DNA of 64,000 nucleotides, taken from positions 1 to 64,000 of the forward strand of contig CANKBS010000001.1 of assembly GCA_947480015.1 (NCBI GenBank), given 5' to 3'. The stretch comes from Sphingobacteriaceae bacterium (GTDB lineage: Bacteria > Bacteroidota > Bacteroidia > B-17B0 > Aurantibacillaceae). The position numbers and the translations under genes were made by a program. The notes beneath the pieces were generated by a model. That model made no database searches. It was not told the origin of the DNA and worked only from the letters and a program-made list of their open reading frames with translations. Of this stretch, positions 17,105-25,360 are shown piece after piece (positions within the stretch are counted from its first letter, which is position 1; each line of letters begins with the position of its first letter).

Positions 17105-17742
17105 TGAATTCCCGTTCGTTCGCTCTTTTTATCTCAACCCTGCTGCACCCCTTGCTAATGGCTACTTATGGCTGTTTGCTTTTGTTTTTTGTGATTCACG
17201 ATTCGGTTTTTGATTACCTGACACCGTTTGAAACCAAATGGCGTATTTCGCTCATTGTCTTCATGTTCTCTTTTTTATTTCCTTGTTTAAATATTTATAT
17301 TCTCTATAAACTCAAACGCCTCAAAAGCCTTACCTTGTCTGACCCACGCGACCGCTCCTTTCCTTATGTCATAACTTCCTTATTTTATTTCGGCTTGTTT
17401 TATTTACTCATCGACATCAACATTTGGAATAGCTTGAAACTCTTTATAGTAGGCGGAGGTATCGCCATTTTACTTACTGCAGTTATTAATTTACGTTATA
17501 AAATAAGCGCCCACATGGTCGGCATTGGCGGACTGCTGGGGGTGTTAATGTCAATTTCTTACCTCATCAAGTTTGACATGACTTTATTTTATATTCTTGT
17601 CATTTTAATGGCTGGCTTCATTGCTTTTGCGCGACTGCGATTGGAAGAGCATCGACCCTCTCAAATTTATACCGGCTTTTTATTAGGATTTATTATTCAA
17701 ATCAGTTTGTTTTTTGTCCTTCAAAAAACAATCTTTGCTTAA
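17104..17742 (+). CDS. PAP2-like integral membrane protein
   Basis: A 212-residue protein with about six membrane segments. Its layout recalls PAP2 phosphatases. There is a K/R-rich loop ending DPRDRSFP, then SAH in KISAHMVG in the place of PSGH, then ARLRLEEHRPSQ in the place of SRx5Hx3D. The histidines and arginines are kept, but the final Asp is Gln and the first motif is degenerate. Bacteroidota have a family of this kind annotated as PAP2. Activity is therefore uncertain. Coupling to gpsA (1-nt overlap) fits a role in phosphatidate or isoprenoid phosphate metabolism. Confidence 0.75.
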   Translation: MNSRSFALFISTLLHPLLMATYGCLLLFFVIHDSVFDYLTPFETKWRISLIVFMFSFLFPCLNIYILYKLKRLKSLTLSDPRDRSFPYVITSLFYFGLFYLLIDINIWNSLKLFIVGGGIAILLTAVINLRYKISAHMVGIGGLLGVLMSISYLIKFDMTLFYILVILMAGFIAFARLRLEEHRPSQIYTGFLLGFIIQISLFFVLQKTIFA

Positions 17743-17750
17743 AATAAGTT

Positions 17751-18779
17751 TTGAATTTAGTTACAGGAGCCACCGGCATAGTAGGAAGTCACGTTGTTTT
17801 GACCTTGTTGCAAAACAACCAGCCTGTGCTGGCTATCAAACAAAAAAACAGTAACATTTCTAAAACGGAGAAATTATTCTCCTACTACACTAGCGAGTAC
17901 CAACAACTTTTTAAAAAAATCAAATGGCTCGAGCTTGATCTAAGCGATTCCTTTGCTATAGAAGATGCATTGGCCGATATAACCACAGTGTACCATTGTG
18001 CCGGCATAGTTTCGTTTAATAAAGCCGAAAAAAAGGTAATGGTTGAGGTGAATGAAACCGGCACCCGAAATCTGGTGAATGCTTGTCTCCATAAAAACAT
18101 TCAAGCTTTTTGTTATGTGAGTTCTATCGCAACGGTTAACAACCTCGATCATAAGTTAGCTTTAAATGAAGAGGTGTTTTGGAAAACTTCGGGCAAAGAA
18201 AGCGACTATGCCTTTAGTAAATATAATGGCGAGCGTGAGGTATGGCGGGGTATTGAGGAAGGATTAAACGCGGTGATTGTAAATCCGGGATTAATTTTAT
18301 CGCCTGGGTTTTGGAATCAAAGCAGTTCGAAATTAGTTGAAACCTGTGCGCAAGGCAATCGTTTTTACACCGCGGGCACTAGCGCCTATGTGTCAGCAAG
18401 CGATGTTGCCGAGTGTATGATTGCCCTTGTGAATAAAAAATGTTTTGGACAACGTTATATTTTGATTGAAAACAATTATAGCTTTTTAGAAATCTTTTCG
18501 CTTATTCAAAACGGATTAGGCATTCCTAAACCTAGGCTTAAATTATCACGTCCCATGTTAACGTTTTTGTCGCGATTGGAGTACTTAATTTGTCTGTTTT
18601 CTGGAAAAAGTCCACGATTGGGTCCGAGCATAGTCAATGCCGCATTTAACCGCCAAGTATTTAGTAATCAAAAAATAAAAACCGAATTAGCTTGTGAATT
18701 CAGGTCTACAGAGCAGGTAATTGCCGAAATATGCCGCCATTACTGCCTTGAAAAAGACAAGGCCGAATTAAGCTATTGA
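17751..18779 (+). CDS. NAD-dependent epimerase/dehydratase (extended SDR)
   Basis: A 342-residue Rossmann-fold oxidoreductase of the extended short-chain dehydrogenase type. The cofactor motif TGATGIVGS starts at residue 5, and the catalytic pair is Tyr153/Lys157 in YAFSK. The upstream Ser lies in VSSIATV. The C-terminal part (about 230-340) is the substrate domain. Members act on nucleotide sugars, dihydroflavonol-like compounds or 3-beta-hydroxysteroids; the substrate cannot be read here. It starts with TTG because the first strand begins at once and no ATG is available. It follows the PAP2-like gene by 8 nt in the same operon. Confidence 0.88.
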   Translation: MNLVTGATGIVGSHVVLTLLQNNQPVLAIKQKNSNISKTEKLFSYYTSEYQQLFKKIKWLELDLSDSFAIEDALADITTVYHCAGIVSFNKAEKKVMVEVNETGTRNLVNACLHKNIQAFCYVSSIATVNNLDHKLALNEEVFWKTSGKESDYAFSKYNGEREVWRGIEEGLNAVIVNPGLILSPGFWNQSSSKLVETCAQGNRFYTAGTSAYVSASDVAECMIALVNKKCFGQRYILIENNYSFLEIFSLIQNGLGIPKPRLKLSRPMLTFLSRLEYLICLFSGKSPRLGPSIVNAAFNRQVFSNQKIKTELACEFRSTEQVIAEICRHYCLEKDKAELSY

Positions 18780-18816
18780 TATTCATCGAATTAAAATCGG
18801 CCCGTATCAACAATTT

Positions 18817-18848
18817 TTTGCATTTTAAAAGTTATTTTTCTAATTTAG
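18817..18848 (+). promoter_or_regulatory. Promoter of the deoxynucleoside kinase unit
   Basis: TTTG at 18817-18820 and TAATTTAG at 18841-18848 (one mismatch to TAnnTTTG) are separated by 20 nt, about 22 nt before the ATG at 18871. Confidence 0.42.
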
Positions 18849-18870
18849 GCTAATTATTTAACAATTAAGT

Positions 18871-19488
18871 ATGCACATTGCAATTGCGGGAAACATTGGG
18901 TCGGGGAAAACCACTTTAACATCATTATTGGCAAAACATTACAAATGGCATGCACATTATGAAGATGCTGATGATAATCCGTATCTCAATGACTTCTATG
19001 AAGATATGCAACGTTGGTCCTTCAATTTGCAGATTTACTTTCTAAACAACCGGTTTAATCAAATTCAGGAAATCCGGCAAGGCAAACACACCGTTGTTCA
19101 AGATAGAACAATATATGAGGATGCGTATATTTTTGCCCCAAATTTGCACGCCATGGGTTTAATGACCTCGCGTGATTACGATAATTATTTTTCTCTTTTT
19201 AAATTAATGGAAAGTCTGGTTAAAGCGCCTGATTTAATTATTTACTTAAGAGCCAGCGTACCCACTTTGGTGAAACAGATTCAAAAAAGAGGACGTGATT
19301 ATGAGAACAGCATACGACTTGATTACCTAAAGCGGTTGAATGAACGCTACGAAGCCTGGAATGCCTCATATGAGGCAGGAAAAATAATAATCGTAGATGT
19401 AGATGATATTAATTTTAGTGAGAGCAAGGAGGATTTAGGTAAAGTTATTAGACTAATTGATGCAGAATTAAACGGTTTATTTAAATAG
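18871..19488 (+). CDS. Deoxynucleoside kinase
   Basis: A 205-residue kinase of the dNK/deoxyadenosine-deoxyguanosine kinase family, phosphorylating salvaged deoxynucleosides. The P-loop GNIGSGKTT is at 7-15. Asp78-Arg79 in VVQDRTIYEDAYIF is the catalytic DR motif. The LID region is KQIQKRGRDYE near 150. Length is typical of bacterial dAK/dGK. The ATG start is firm. Its TAG overlaps the GTG of the following SiaB-like gene by one base, so the two are cotranscribed and probably coupled in translation, although no functional link is known. Confidence 0.93.
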   Translation: MHIAIAGNIGSGKTTLTSLLAKHYKWHAHYEDADDNPYLNDFYEDMQRWSFNLQIYFLNNRFNQIQEIRQGKHTVVQDRTIYEDAYIFAPNLHAMGLMTSRDYDNYFSLFKLMESLVKAPDLIIYLRASVPTLVKQIQKRGRDYENSIRLDYLKRLNERYEAWNASYEAGKIIIVDVDDINFSESKEDLGKVIRLIDAELNGLFK

Positions 19489-20063
19489 TGAAAGCTAGTA
19501 CAAATAAGGACGCTGAATTTTTCGATCTACATTTTTCTAAAAATGTTGAGAACGTCAATGAGGTTGGCAAATTAATTTTGGCTTACGACGGCGTGCTCAA
19601 TTCTGAAACCATTTCAAAACTTGAAACGGAAATAGAAAGTAAAATTCTTGATAAAAGCCTGCCAAAAGCGGTTATTAAAAAAGTTTTTTTTATTTGTATT
19701 GAATCGCTTCAAAACATGTTTATTCATGGCCATAAGGATGACACTGACGCTAAACATAATTTCTTTATTTTATACATCACCGATAAGGCGGTGAAAATGA
19801 TTGGGGCAAATCTGATTGCCAATTCAGCTATCGAAAAATTAAGCAACCACATTCAGAAAATTAACTCGTTTAATGATCCCGCCGATCTTAAAAGCTATTA
19901 TTTAGAACATCTTGAAAATAATGAGTTAAGCGAAAAAGGCGGTGCCGGACTTGGTTTTATTACCATTGGCATGAAAAGCGGAAACAAATTAAGAACACAA
20001 TTCGAACAAATAAACGACAAACGATCTATGTTTCTGATGGAAGTTGTCATCAATATCGATTAG
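19488..20063 (+). CDS. SiaB-like protein kinase (DUF6272)
   Basis: A 191-residue protein of the SiaB/DUF6272 family, related to the GHKL ATPase fold of anti-sigma-factor kinases. Marks are FFICIESLQNMFIHG (helix with the N-box-like Glu and Asn) and GGAGLGFITIGMKSG, matching a glycine-rich ATP lid. In Pseudomonas, SiaB phosphorylates SiaC and the PP2C phosphatase SiaA reverses it, controlling aggregation. Here neither SiaC nor SiaA is adjacent. GTG at 19488 overlaps the dNK stop. The predicted role is a signalling kinase; its partner is unknown. Confidence 0.83.
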   Translation: MKASTNKDAEFFDLHFSKNVENVNEVGKLILAYDGVLNSETISKLETEIESKILDKSLPKAVIKKVFFICIESLQNMFIHGHKDDTDAKHNFFILYITDKAVKMIGANLIANSAIEKLSNHIQKINSFNDPADLKSYYLEHLENNELSEKGGAGLGFITIGMKSGNKLRTQFEQINDKRSMFLMEVVINID

Positions 20064-20113
20064 TTTTTCGAAAGTCCTTTGTTCCCCGAATTTAAATACA
20101 CCGGCTCCGTTCC

Positions 20114-21280
20114 ATGGAAAACAAAAAGCACATTCTTTTCATCTCTTCCTGGTATCCGAATCGCAATAATCCAACACACGGCATCTTTAACCGCTATTTT
20201 GCCGATGCGGCATCCTTGCACAGTCAAATAAGCGTTTTGCATGTGTGTTCTGACGATCGGCTTCAAACAGATTTCGAGTGCGTAGAATCAAACGAAAACG
20301 GCGTATTAAGTGTAACGGTGTATTACCGAAAAATAAAATCACGATTCCCACTGGTGTCTCATTTATTAAAACGCAAAAAGGTTTTACGAGCTTTTGATTT
20401 GGGGTATCAGCAATTGATGCAAAAGGTTTCAAAGCCCGATCTTATACAGCTTAATGTGGTATTACCCATGGGCCTTGGGGCCTATCACCTTTCGCAAAAA
20501 CACAAAATCCCCTATGTGGTGAATGAAAACTGGTCGGGTTACTGTGCCGAAGATGGAAATTACCATGGGTTATTAATGAAATACCTCACGCGCAAAATTA
20601 TGCGTTCGGCAAAAAAAATTATGCCTACGAGTAATTACCTCAAAGAGGCGATGTTGGCCCAAGGTTTAAACGGTTCGTATGAGGTGGTGCCCAATGTGGT
20701 GAATGTTCAGCGTTTTAAGCCACTAGAAGAAAAGGTTCACAATACCACCAAACTGCTTCACATTTCGTCATTAAACGATCGTGAAAAAAACGTGAGTGGT
20801 TTGTTACGCGCTTTTGCAAAAGCCTTAGATAGTGATACACATCTCGACTTAACCATTGTGGGGGAAGGCATTGATAAAATCATGTACCAACAATTGGTGA
20901 AAGATTTGAAAATAACCGGTAATGTGCATTTTATCGGGCGATTGATGGCAGATGACCTGGTAAAAACAATTAATGCCAATGATGCGCTCATTATGTTTAG
21001 TAATTACGAAACCTTTAGTTTGGTCATTATTGAAGCCTTTGCCTGTGGAAAACCCGTTATCACAAGTAACGCGGGAGCCATTGCAGGTTATATGAAACCC
21101 CAACTTGGTATCATGGTGGATAAAAGCAATGAATATCAATTAAAGGATGCTATCCTGCGTTTTACAGAGCTGAAGCATACCTTTGATAAACATGTCATCA
21201 GGAATTTTGCTGTTGACAATTATAGTTATGAGAAAATCGGCGAAAAATTAACTGCAATCTATCAAGATGTCCTGAAATAA
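20114..21280 (+). CDS. Glycosyltransferase family 4
   Basis: A 388-residue GT-B glycosyltransferase. The N-terminal domain starts HILFISSWYPNRNNPTHGIF, the usual GT4 acceptor-side signature. The C-terminal domain has the donor-binding region VVPNVVNVQRF, the strand LTIVGEG and the Ex7E-type motif NYETFSLVIIEAFACGKPVITS near 305-325. It probably transfers a nucleotide-sugar-derived residue onto a lipid-linked or surface glycan. The flippase gene follows after 50 nt, which supports a joint role in surface polysaccharide assembly. Sugar specificity cannot be told. Confidence 0.92.
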   Translation: MENKKHILFISSWYPNRNNPTHGIFNRYFADAASLHSQISVLHVCSDDRLQTDFECVESNENGVLSVTVYYRKIKSRFPLVSHLLKRKKVLRAFDLGYQQLMQKVSKPDLIQLNVVLPMGLGAYHLSQKHKIPYVVNENWSGYCAEDGNYHGLLMKYLTRKIMRSAKKIMPTSNYLKEAMLAQGLNGSYEVVPNVVNVQRFKPLEEKVHNTTKLLHISSLNDREKNVSGLLRAFAKALDSDTHLDLTIVGEGIDKIMYQQLVKDLKITGNVHFIGRLMADDLVKTINANDALIMFSNYETFSLVIIEAFACGKPVITSNAGAIAGYMKPQLGIMVDKSNEYQLKDAILRFTELKHTFDKHVIRNFAVDNYSYEKIGEKLTAIYQDVLK

Positions 21281-21330
21281 AATACATTTAGGATCGTTTA
21301 TAAAATTAGCGCATCCTCAAAAACACAAAT

Positions 21331-22563
21331 TTGCTTAAGAACCTCATATCGTCTTTTTTTACTAAATTCCTAGTTGCTTTTAGTAGTTTGGGAATTCTCC
21401 TTATTTCTTCGCGCTATCTGGGTGGGGCCATCGTTGGGCAAATAAGTTTGGTGATTCTTAACATAGCCATTATACAAACGGTGAACGAAATTTACACCGG
21501 TTCGGCCCTTGTTTATTTCATTCCAAAAATGCCATTTAAAAAACTGTATCAAATTGGTTTTATTTGGACTTTGATTTGTATTCTCATACTCAATGGCATA
21601 TTTATTGTGTTTAAGATTGGTGCCTCCGAATTATGGTTGCATGTGTTGTTTCTGTCATTTATGATCACCTTACAAGCCTTCCACGCGGTAATTTTATTGG
21701 CTAAACAAAACATTAAAGTCTATAACTTTTTAACGCTCTCGCAACCTCTGTTACTCCTTTTAACCTTAGTTTTTAGTGTTTTTATTCTAAAGGTTGATAA
21801 TATCAATGCGTACTTAATTGCCATATACACTTCCAGCGGCATCACATTTTTGATCTCAACAAGTTACATGATTAAATTAGTTAACGCCACGCCTTTAATC
21901 ACCGAAAAGTTAAGCTGGAAACAGGTTTTCAGCAATGGCTTAATTAATCAACTGGGTAATTTGGCCCATACACTCAGTAGTCGCTATAATTATTATATGA
22001 TTGGAGGCAGCTTACTGGTTGGTGTTTATGCCAGCGCCTCTTCACTTACCGAATCGGTTTGGATTATTAGTGGAAGCGTCTCGCCCATTATTCTCACCCA
22101 CATCGCCAATCAAAAAGACATGCCTAATAATGGCCGTGTTACCTTTTTACTTTCTAAAATCTGTTTTTTGTTAAGTTTGATTTGTATCGCCATCTTAGTC
22201 ATAATCCCCGCTGAATTTTTTAACTGGTTGTTGGGTAAAGATTTTACGGGCATTAAAACCATTATGCTTTATTTGTCTCCCGGTATATTAGTCATAAGTT
22301 TTTCTAGCATCATCTCGCATTATTTTTCGGGCTTAGGTCGTCAGCGTATCCTACTTATTGCCAATGGCTCCGGCCTATTAGTAACGTTGGCAACGAGTTA
22401 TTATTTTATTCAACAATTCGGATTAATAGGCGCCTGTTATTCAGCATCACTCTCCTATTTTATGCAGGCGTTGGTTTTGAGTGCAGCATTTATGAAAGTA
22501 AATAAATTCAGCTTTAACCAACTGTTCAGTTTTAAAAAAGACCTGAGTCTCTTAAAAAATTAA
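21331..22563 (+). CDS. Polysaccharide flippase-like membrane protein (MATE/MOP superfamily)
   Basis: A 410-residue integral membrane protein with about 12 predicted segments. It matches the MOP superfamily (Wzx / lipopolysaccharide biosynthesis) in overall pattern, from SSRYLGGAIVGQISLVI near the N terminus to GLGRQRILLIANGSGLLVTLATSYYF near the C terminus. It likely moves lipid-linked glycan across the inner membrane and pairs with the preceding GT4. TTG at 21331 is the best start, since the first membrane helix begins at once. Its stop lies one base from the convergent rsmA stop. Confidence 0.85.
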   Translation: MLKNLISSFFTKFLVAFSSLGILLISSRYLGGAIVGQISLVILNIAIIQTVNEIYTGSALVYFIPKMPFKKLYQIGFIWTLICILILNGIFIVFKIGASELWLHVLFLSFMITLQAFHAVILLAKQNIKVYNFLTLSQPLLLLLTLVFSVFILKVDNINAYLIAIYTSSGITFLISTSYMIKLVNATPLITEKLSWKQVFSNGLINQLGNLAHTLSSRYNYYMIGGSLLVGVYASASSLTESVWIISGSVSPIILTHIANQKDMPNNGRVTFLLSKICFLLSLICIAILVIIPAEFFNWLLGKDFTGIKTIMLYLSPGILVISFSSIISHYFSGLGRQRILLIANGSGLLVTLATSYYFIQQFGLIGACYSASLSYFMQALVLSAAFMKVNKFSFNQLFSFKKDLSLLKN

Positions 22564-22564
22564 G

Positions 22565-23359
22565 TTATTTTTCAAGTGCTTGTTCGCCCACAAATTTAGT
22601 GAGTTCAATAAACTGGGCTACTGATAATTGCTCCGGACGCTTATCTAGCAAGGGATGACGAATGTCGTTATTGTTAAATAAAATTCTTATCGAATTTCGG
22701 ATGGTTTTTCTGCGTTGATTAAAGGCCGTTTTAATCACTTTTTTAAATAACACTTCGTCACAATCAAGTTTTTTTACATTATTTCGAGTTAAACGAATAA
22801 CAGCACTTTTTACTTTGGGAGGTGGTGTAAAAGCATTTTCGTTAACGGTAAACAAATATTCAATATCATAATAGGCCTGTAATAACACACTTAAAATGCC
22901 GTAAACCTTTGAGCCTGGTTTTTCGGCAAGGCGCATGGCTACTTCCTTCTGAAACATGCCCACACAAAAATCAACACTGTCTTTATTCTCAAGCACTTTA
23001 AACATGATTTGGCTTGAAATGTTGTAGGGGAAATTACCAATGACGTTAAATTTTGCTCCGGCAATTTTTTGCAGATCAACTTCTAAAAAATCAGCCAGTA
23101 AAATTTGTTTGTTATGTAAGGGATATTTTGTTTTTAAATACTCAACCGATTCCGTGTCCACATCTAAAGCAAAAAAATGTTTTTCGCTTTCTATCATATA
23201 TTGGGTGAGTACCCCGGTACCCGGACCAACTTCAATAATGGCCTGACTTCTATCTTTATCTAAAAGCGCATCCACAATGGAGCGCGCAATGCCTTCATCA
23301 TTTAAAAAATGCTGACCCAAATGTTTTTTAGCGCGTACCGGTTGATGCATTTTATTCAT
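22565..23359 (-). CDS. rsmA: 16S rRNA (adenine(1518)-N6/adenine(1519)-N6)-dimethyltransferase RsmA
   Basis: A 264-residue enzyme (KsgA) that dimethylates two adjacent adenosines in helix 45 of 16S rRNA. The N-terminal KKHLGQHFLNDEGIA is diagnostic, the SAM motif is EVGPGTGVLTQ (about 42-52), and the catalytic motif NFPYNIS is near 112. The helical C-terminal domain ends with FIELTKFVG. It begins 8 nt after prfB, so the two translation-linked genes are cotranscribed. Confidence 0.97.
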   Translation of the reverse strand: MNKMHQPVRAKKHLGQHFLNDEGIARSIVDALLDKDRSQAIIEVGPGTGVLTQYMIESEKHFFALDVDTESVEYLKTKYPLHNKQILLADFLEVDLQKIAGAKFNVIGNFPYNISSQIMFKVLENKDSVDFCVGMFQKEVAMRLAEKPGSKVYGILSVLLQAYYDIEYLFTVNENAFTPPPKVKSAVIRLTRNNVKKLDCDEVLFKKVIKTAFNQRRKTIRNSIRILFNNNDIRHPLLDKRPEQLSVAQFIELTKFVGEQALEK

Positions 23360-23367
23360 GATTGGTG

Positions 23368-24451
23368 TTATTTTACGGCCATTAAATAGGCCTTTATGAG
23401 TTCATCCAAATTCCCATCCAATACCCCTTCGGCATTGGTTATTTTTAATTCGCTCCGGTGATCATTCACCATTTTATAGGGATGTAAAACGTAACTACGA
23501 ATTTGCGAGCCCCATTCTATTTTCATTTTGCCGTCTTCTACTGCCCGTTTACTTTCATTGCGTTTGCGTAGTTCAAGTTCATATAACTGCGAACGCAACA
23601 TTTGCATGGCCATGGCACGATTTCCCAATTGAGAACGTTCAACCTGACAAACCACCACAATACCGGATGGTTTATGCGTTAATTGCACCTTACTTTCAAC
23701 CTTGTTTACGTTTTGCCCACCCGCTCCACCGCTACGCGATGTAGAAATCTCAATATCGGCCGGTTTAATGTCAATTTCAATGGTGTCGTCAACTACCGGA
23801 TACACATACACCGAAGCAAAGCTGGTATGGCGTTTGGCATTGGAGTCAAAGGGACTAATACGCACTAAACGGTGCACCCCATTTTCGCCGCTTAAAAAAC
23901 CATAGGCAAATTCACCTTGAATTTCGATGGATACCGATTTAATTCCGGCAACATCACCACCGTTATAATCAAGTTCTTTTACTTTAAAGCCTTGTTTATC
24001 GGCCCACATGATGTACATGCGCATAAGCATACTGGCCCAGTCACAACTTTCGGTACCACCGGCTCCGGCATTTATTTGTAAAATACAATCCAGATGATCT
24101 TCTTCATCACGGAGCATATTTTTAAATTCAATGTCTTCCAGTTTTTTTAAAGCAATGGTAAATTCCGCATTGGTTTCTTCTTCCGTAGCATCCCCACTTT
24201 TAAAGAATTCATACAGGGTATTCAAATCATCCACATGCCCATTCAGGTCATCGTAAGCGGCCGTCCAGCTTTTGATCTGTTTAACTTCATTCAGAATTTT
24301 TTCGGCTTTTTTGGAGTCATTCCAAAAATCGGGATCAAGCGTTTTTTCTTCTAATAACTCAAGATCGTGTTTCTTGCTATCGTAGTCAAAGAAACCCCCT
24401 CAACGCGATACTGCGATCATTCAAGTCTTTTAATTGGTCGTTTGTAAACAT
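23368..24451 (-). CDS. prfB: Peptide chain release factor 2 with programmed +1 frameshift
   Basis: RF2, reading UAA and UGA stops. The frame starts at ATG 24451-24449, runs 21 codons to an in-frame TGA (24388-24386) and continues after a +1 slip from GAC at 24387 to the stop at 23368, giving 360 residues, the normal RF2 length. Without the slip only 21 codons are made. After joining, the N terminus reads through [15 protein letters not shown], as in other RF2s. SPF (about 199-201) is the RF2 stop-recognition tripeptide and GGQ (about 244-246) the hydrolysis motif. rsmA follows. A -7 box ends 4 nt before the ATG. Confidence 0.97.
24385..24400 (-). promoter_or_regulatory. prfB: Programmed +1 frameshift signal in prfB
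   Basis: Read on the minus strand: AGGGGG (24400-24395), TTT, then CTTTGAC (24391-24385). The SD-like AGGGGG sits three bases before the CTT-TGA slippery codons, the same geometry as in E. coli prfB. The slow in-frame UGA, decoded by RF2 itself, makes the frameshift an autoregulatory switch: low RF2 favours slipping and more RF2. Confidence 0.97.
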
Positions 24452-24455
24452 GGGG

Positions 24456-24463
24456 CAAAGATA
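24456..24463 (-). promoter_or_regulatory. -7 element TATCTTTG of prfB
   Basis: TATCTTTG is followed by CCCC and then the prfB ATG. With the usual distance from this element to the first transcribed base, the mRNA would begin at or next to the start codon. It lies in the 19-nt gap after the HTTM gene stop. Confidence 0.6.
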
Positions 24464-24470
24464 AAAAAAA

Positions 24471-25349
24471 TTACGAAACAGGCTTTTCTTTTTGCTGCGG
24501 CCAGAAATAAAGATATCCCAAAATCATAATGGCTGCGAATTCAACAATACCCATGAATAAGGCGATATATAGGTGCATAAGTATGCCAACAATAAGTAAG
24601 GGTTTTTTAATTGTTTTGATCCAAATAAATACCGGAAATAACAATTGATAAAACAAAACAACATAATTTGTGAGTAGGGCAATAAAGCCAAAGCGCCCCA
24701 AATTTTTTAAAGTTCCCCACATCGAAAAATGATCAATCAGAGTAATGGTTGAAATGGCCGATCCCGATAACCAGCCCAGGTCACTAAATTTAGCGAGTCC
24801 CGATAAAAAATAAACAAAACACAGTTGAATCATAACAGCCAACACAGCCACATTATGCAAGGCGCGTTTTATGGCAGAAAAACTACCCGCTTTTAAAACA
24901 AAGTTTGAACTTAAAAAACAATTAAAAATGAGGTATTGCGCTAATAAATGATCGCCCCCTGTAAGTGTGGGATAAGCTGCATTGTTAAGATTCACCACAA
25001 TGAACCAAATAAATAAATCGCCAATAAAATAAAGTTTAGAGTAAATTATTTGAAATAAACACAATGCCAGCAGAAGAATTAGGGCGTAAAAAATTAAGTG
25101 GCCACTCGCATCATGGTAAAACAAAAACACCACATCTTTAGTGTTTCCAAGCCACTGGTGACTTTTAAATACGATGGAATTAGCGCCAAAAAAAAGATTA
25201 AAAAAACTTAACCAGTAAATACTTTTTATGATCAGGAAAACATGTAGGAGGCGCTTAAACCAAAGTGTTTGTTTGGTTTGGTTAAATTCCCCAAAAAAAT
25301 ATGAGATCAGTTTTTGCAAACACCAAGTTATAAAGCTTAAATTTAGCAA
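24471..25349 (-). CDS. HTTM-like membrane protein
   Basis: A roughly 292-residue integral membrane protein resembling the HTTM (horizontally transferred transmembrane) family, related to vitamin K-dependent gamma-carboxylase. Features are an N-terminal LISYFFGEFNQ..TLWFKRLL segment, a loop with LNNAAYPTLTGGDHLLAQYL near 125-145, YFLSGLAKFSDLGWLSGSA near 190 and a C-terminal helix pair. About eight membrane segments. Function is unknown in Bacteroidota. No ATG lies before the domain; TTG at 25349 is used, with TTG at 25319 a possible alternative. It is divergent from the GT87 gene by only 11 bp and ends 19 nt before prfB. Confidence 0.72.
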   Translation of the reverse strand: MLNLSFITWCLQKLISYFFGEFNQTKQTLWFKRLLHVFLIIKSIYWLSFFNLFFGANSIVFKSHQWLGNTKDVVFLFYHDASGHLIFYALILLLALCLFQIIYSKLYFIGDLFIWFIVVNLNNAAYPTLTGGDHLLAQYLIFNCFLSSNFVLKAGSFSAIKRALHNVAVLAVMIQLCFVYFLSGLAKFSDLGWLSGSAISTITLIDHFSMWGTLKNLGRFGFIALLTNYVVLFYQLLFPVFIWIKTIKKPLLIVGILMHLYIALFMGIVEFAAIMILGYLYFWPQQKEKPVS

Positions 25350-25360
25350 GTAATTTTAAT

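Noticed and set aside
18776-18816. Terminator after the NAD-epimerase gene
   Set aside because: TTGATA and TATCAA can pair over a 23-nt loop before CAATTTTTT, but the stem is weak and overlaps the putative promoter of the next unit.
24234-24451. Reading prfB as a truncated gene starting at 24234
   Set aside because: The upstream sequence gives a full RF2 N terminus after a +1 shift at a canonical CTTTGA site, so it is a programmed frameshift and not a truncation or an error.
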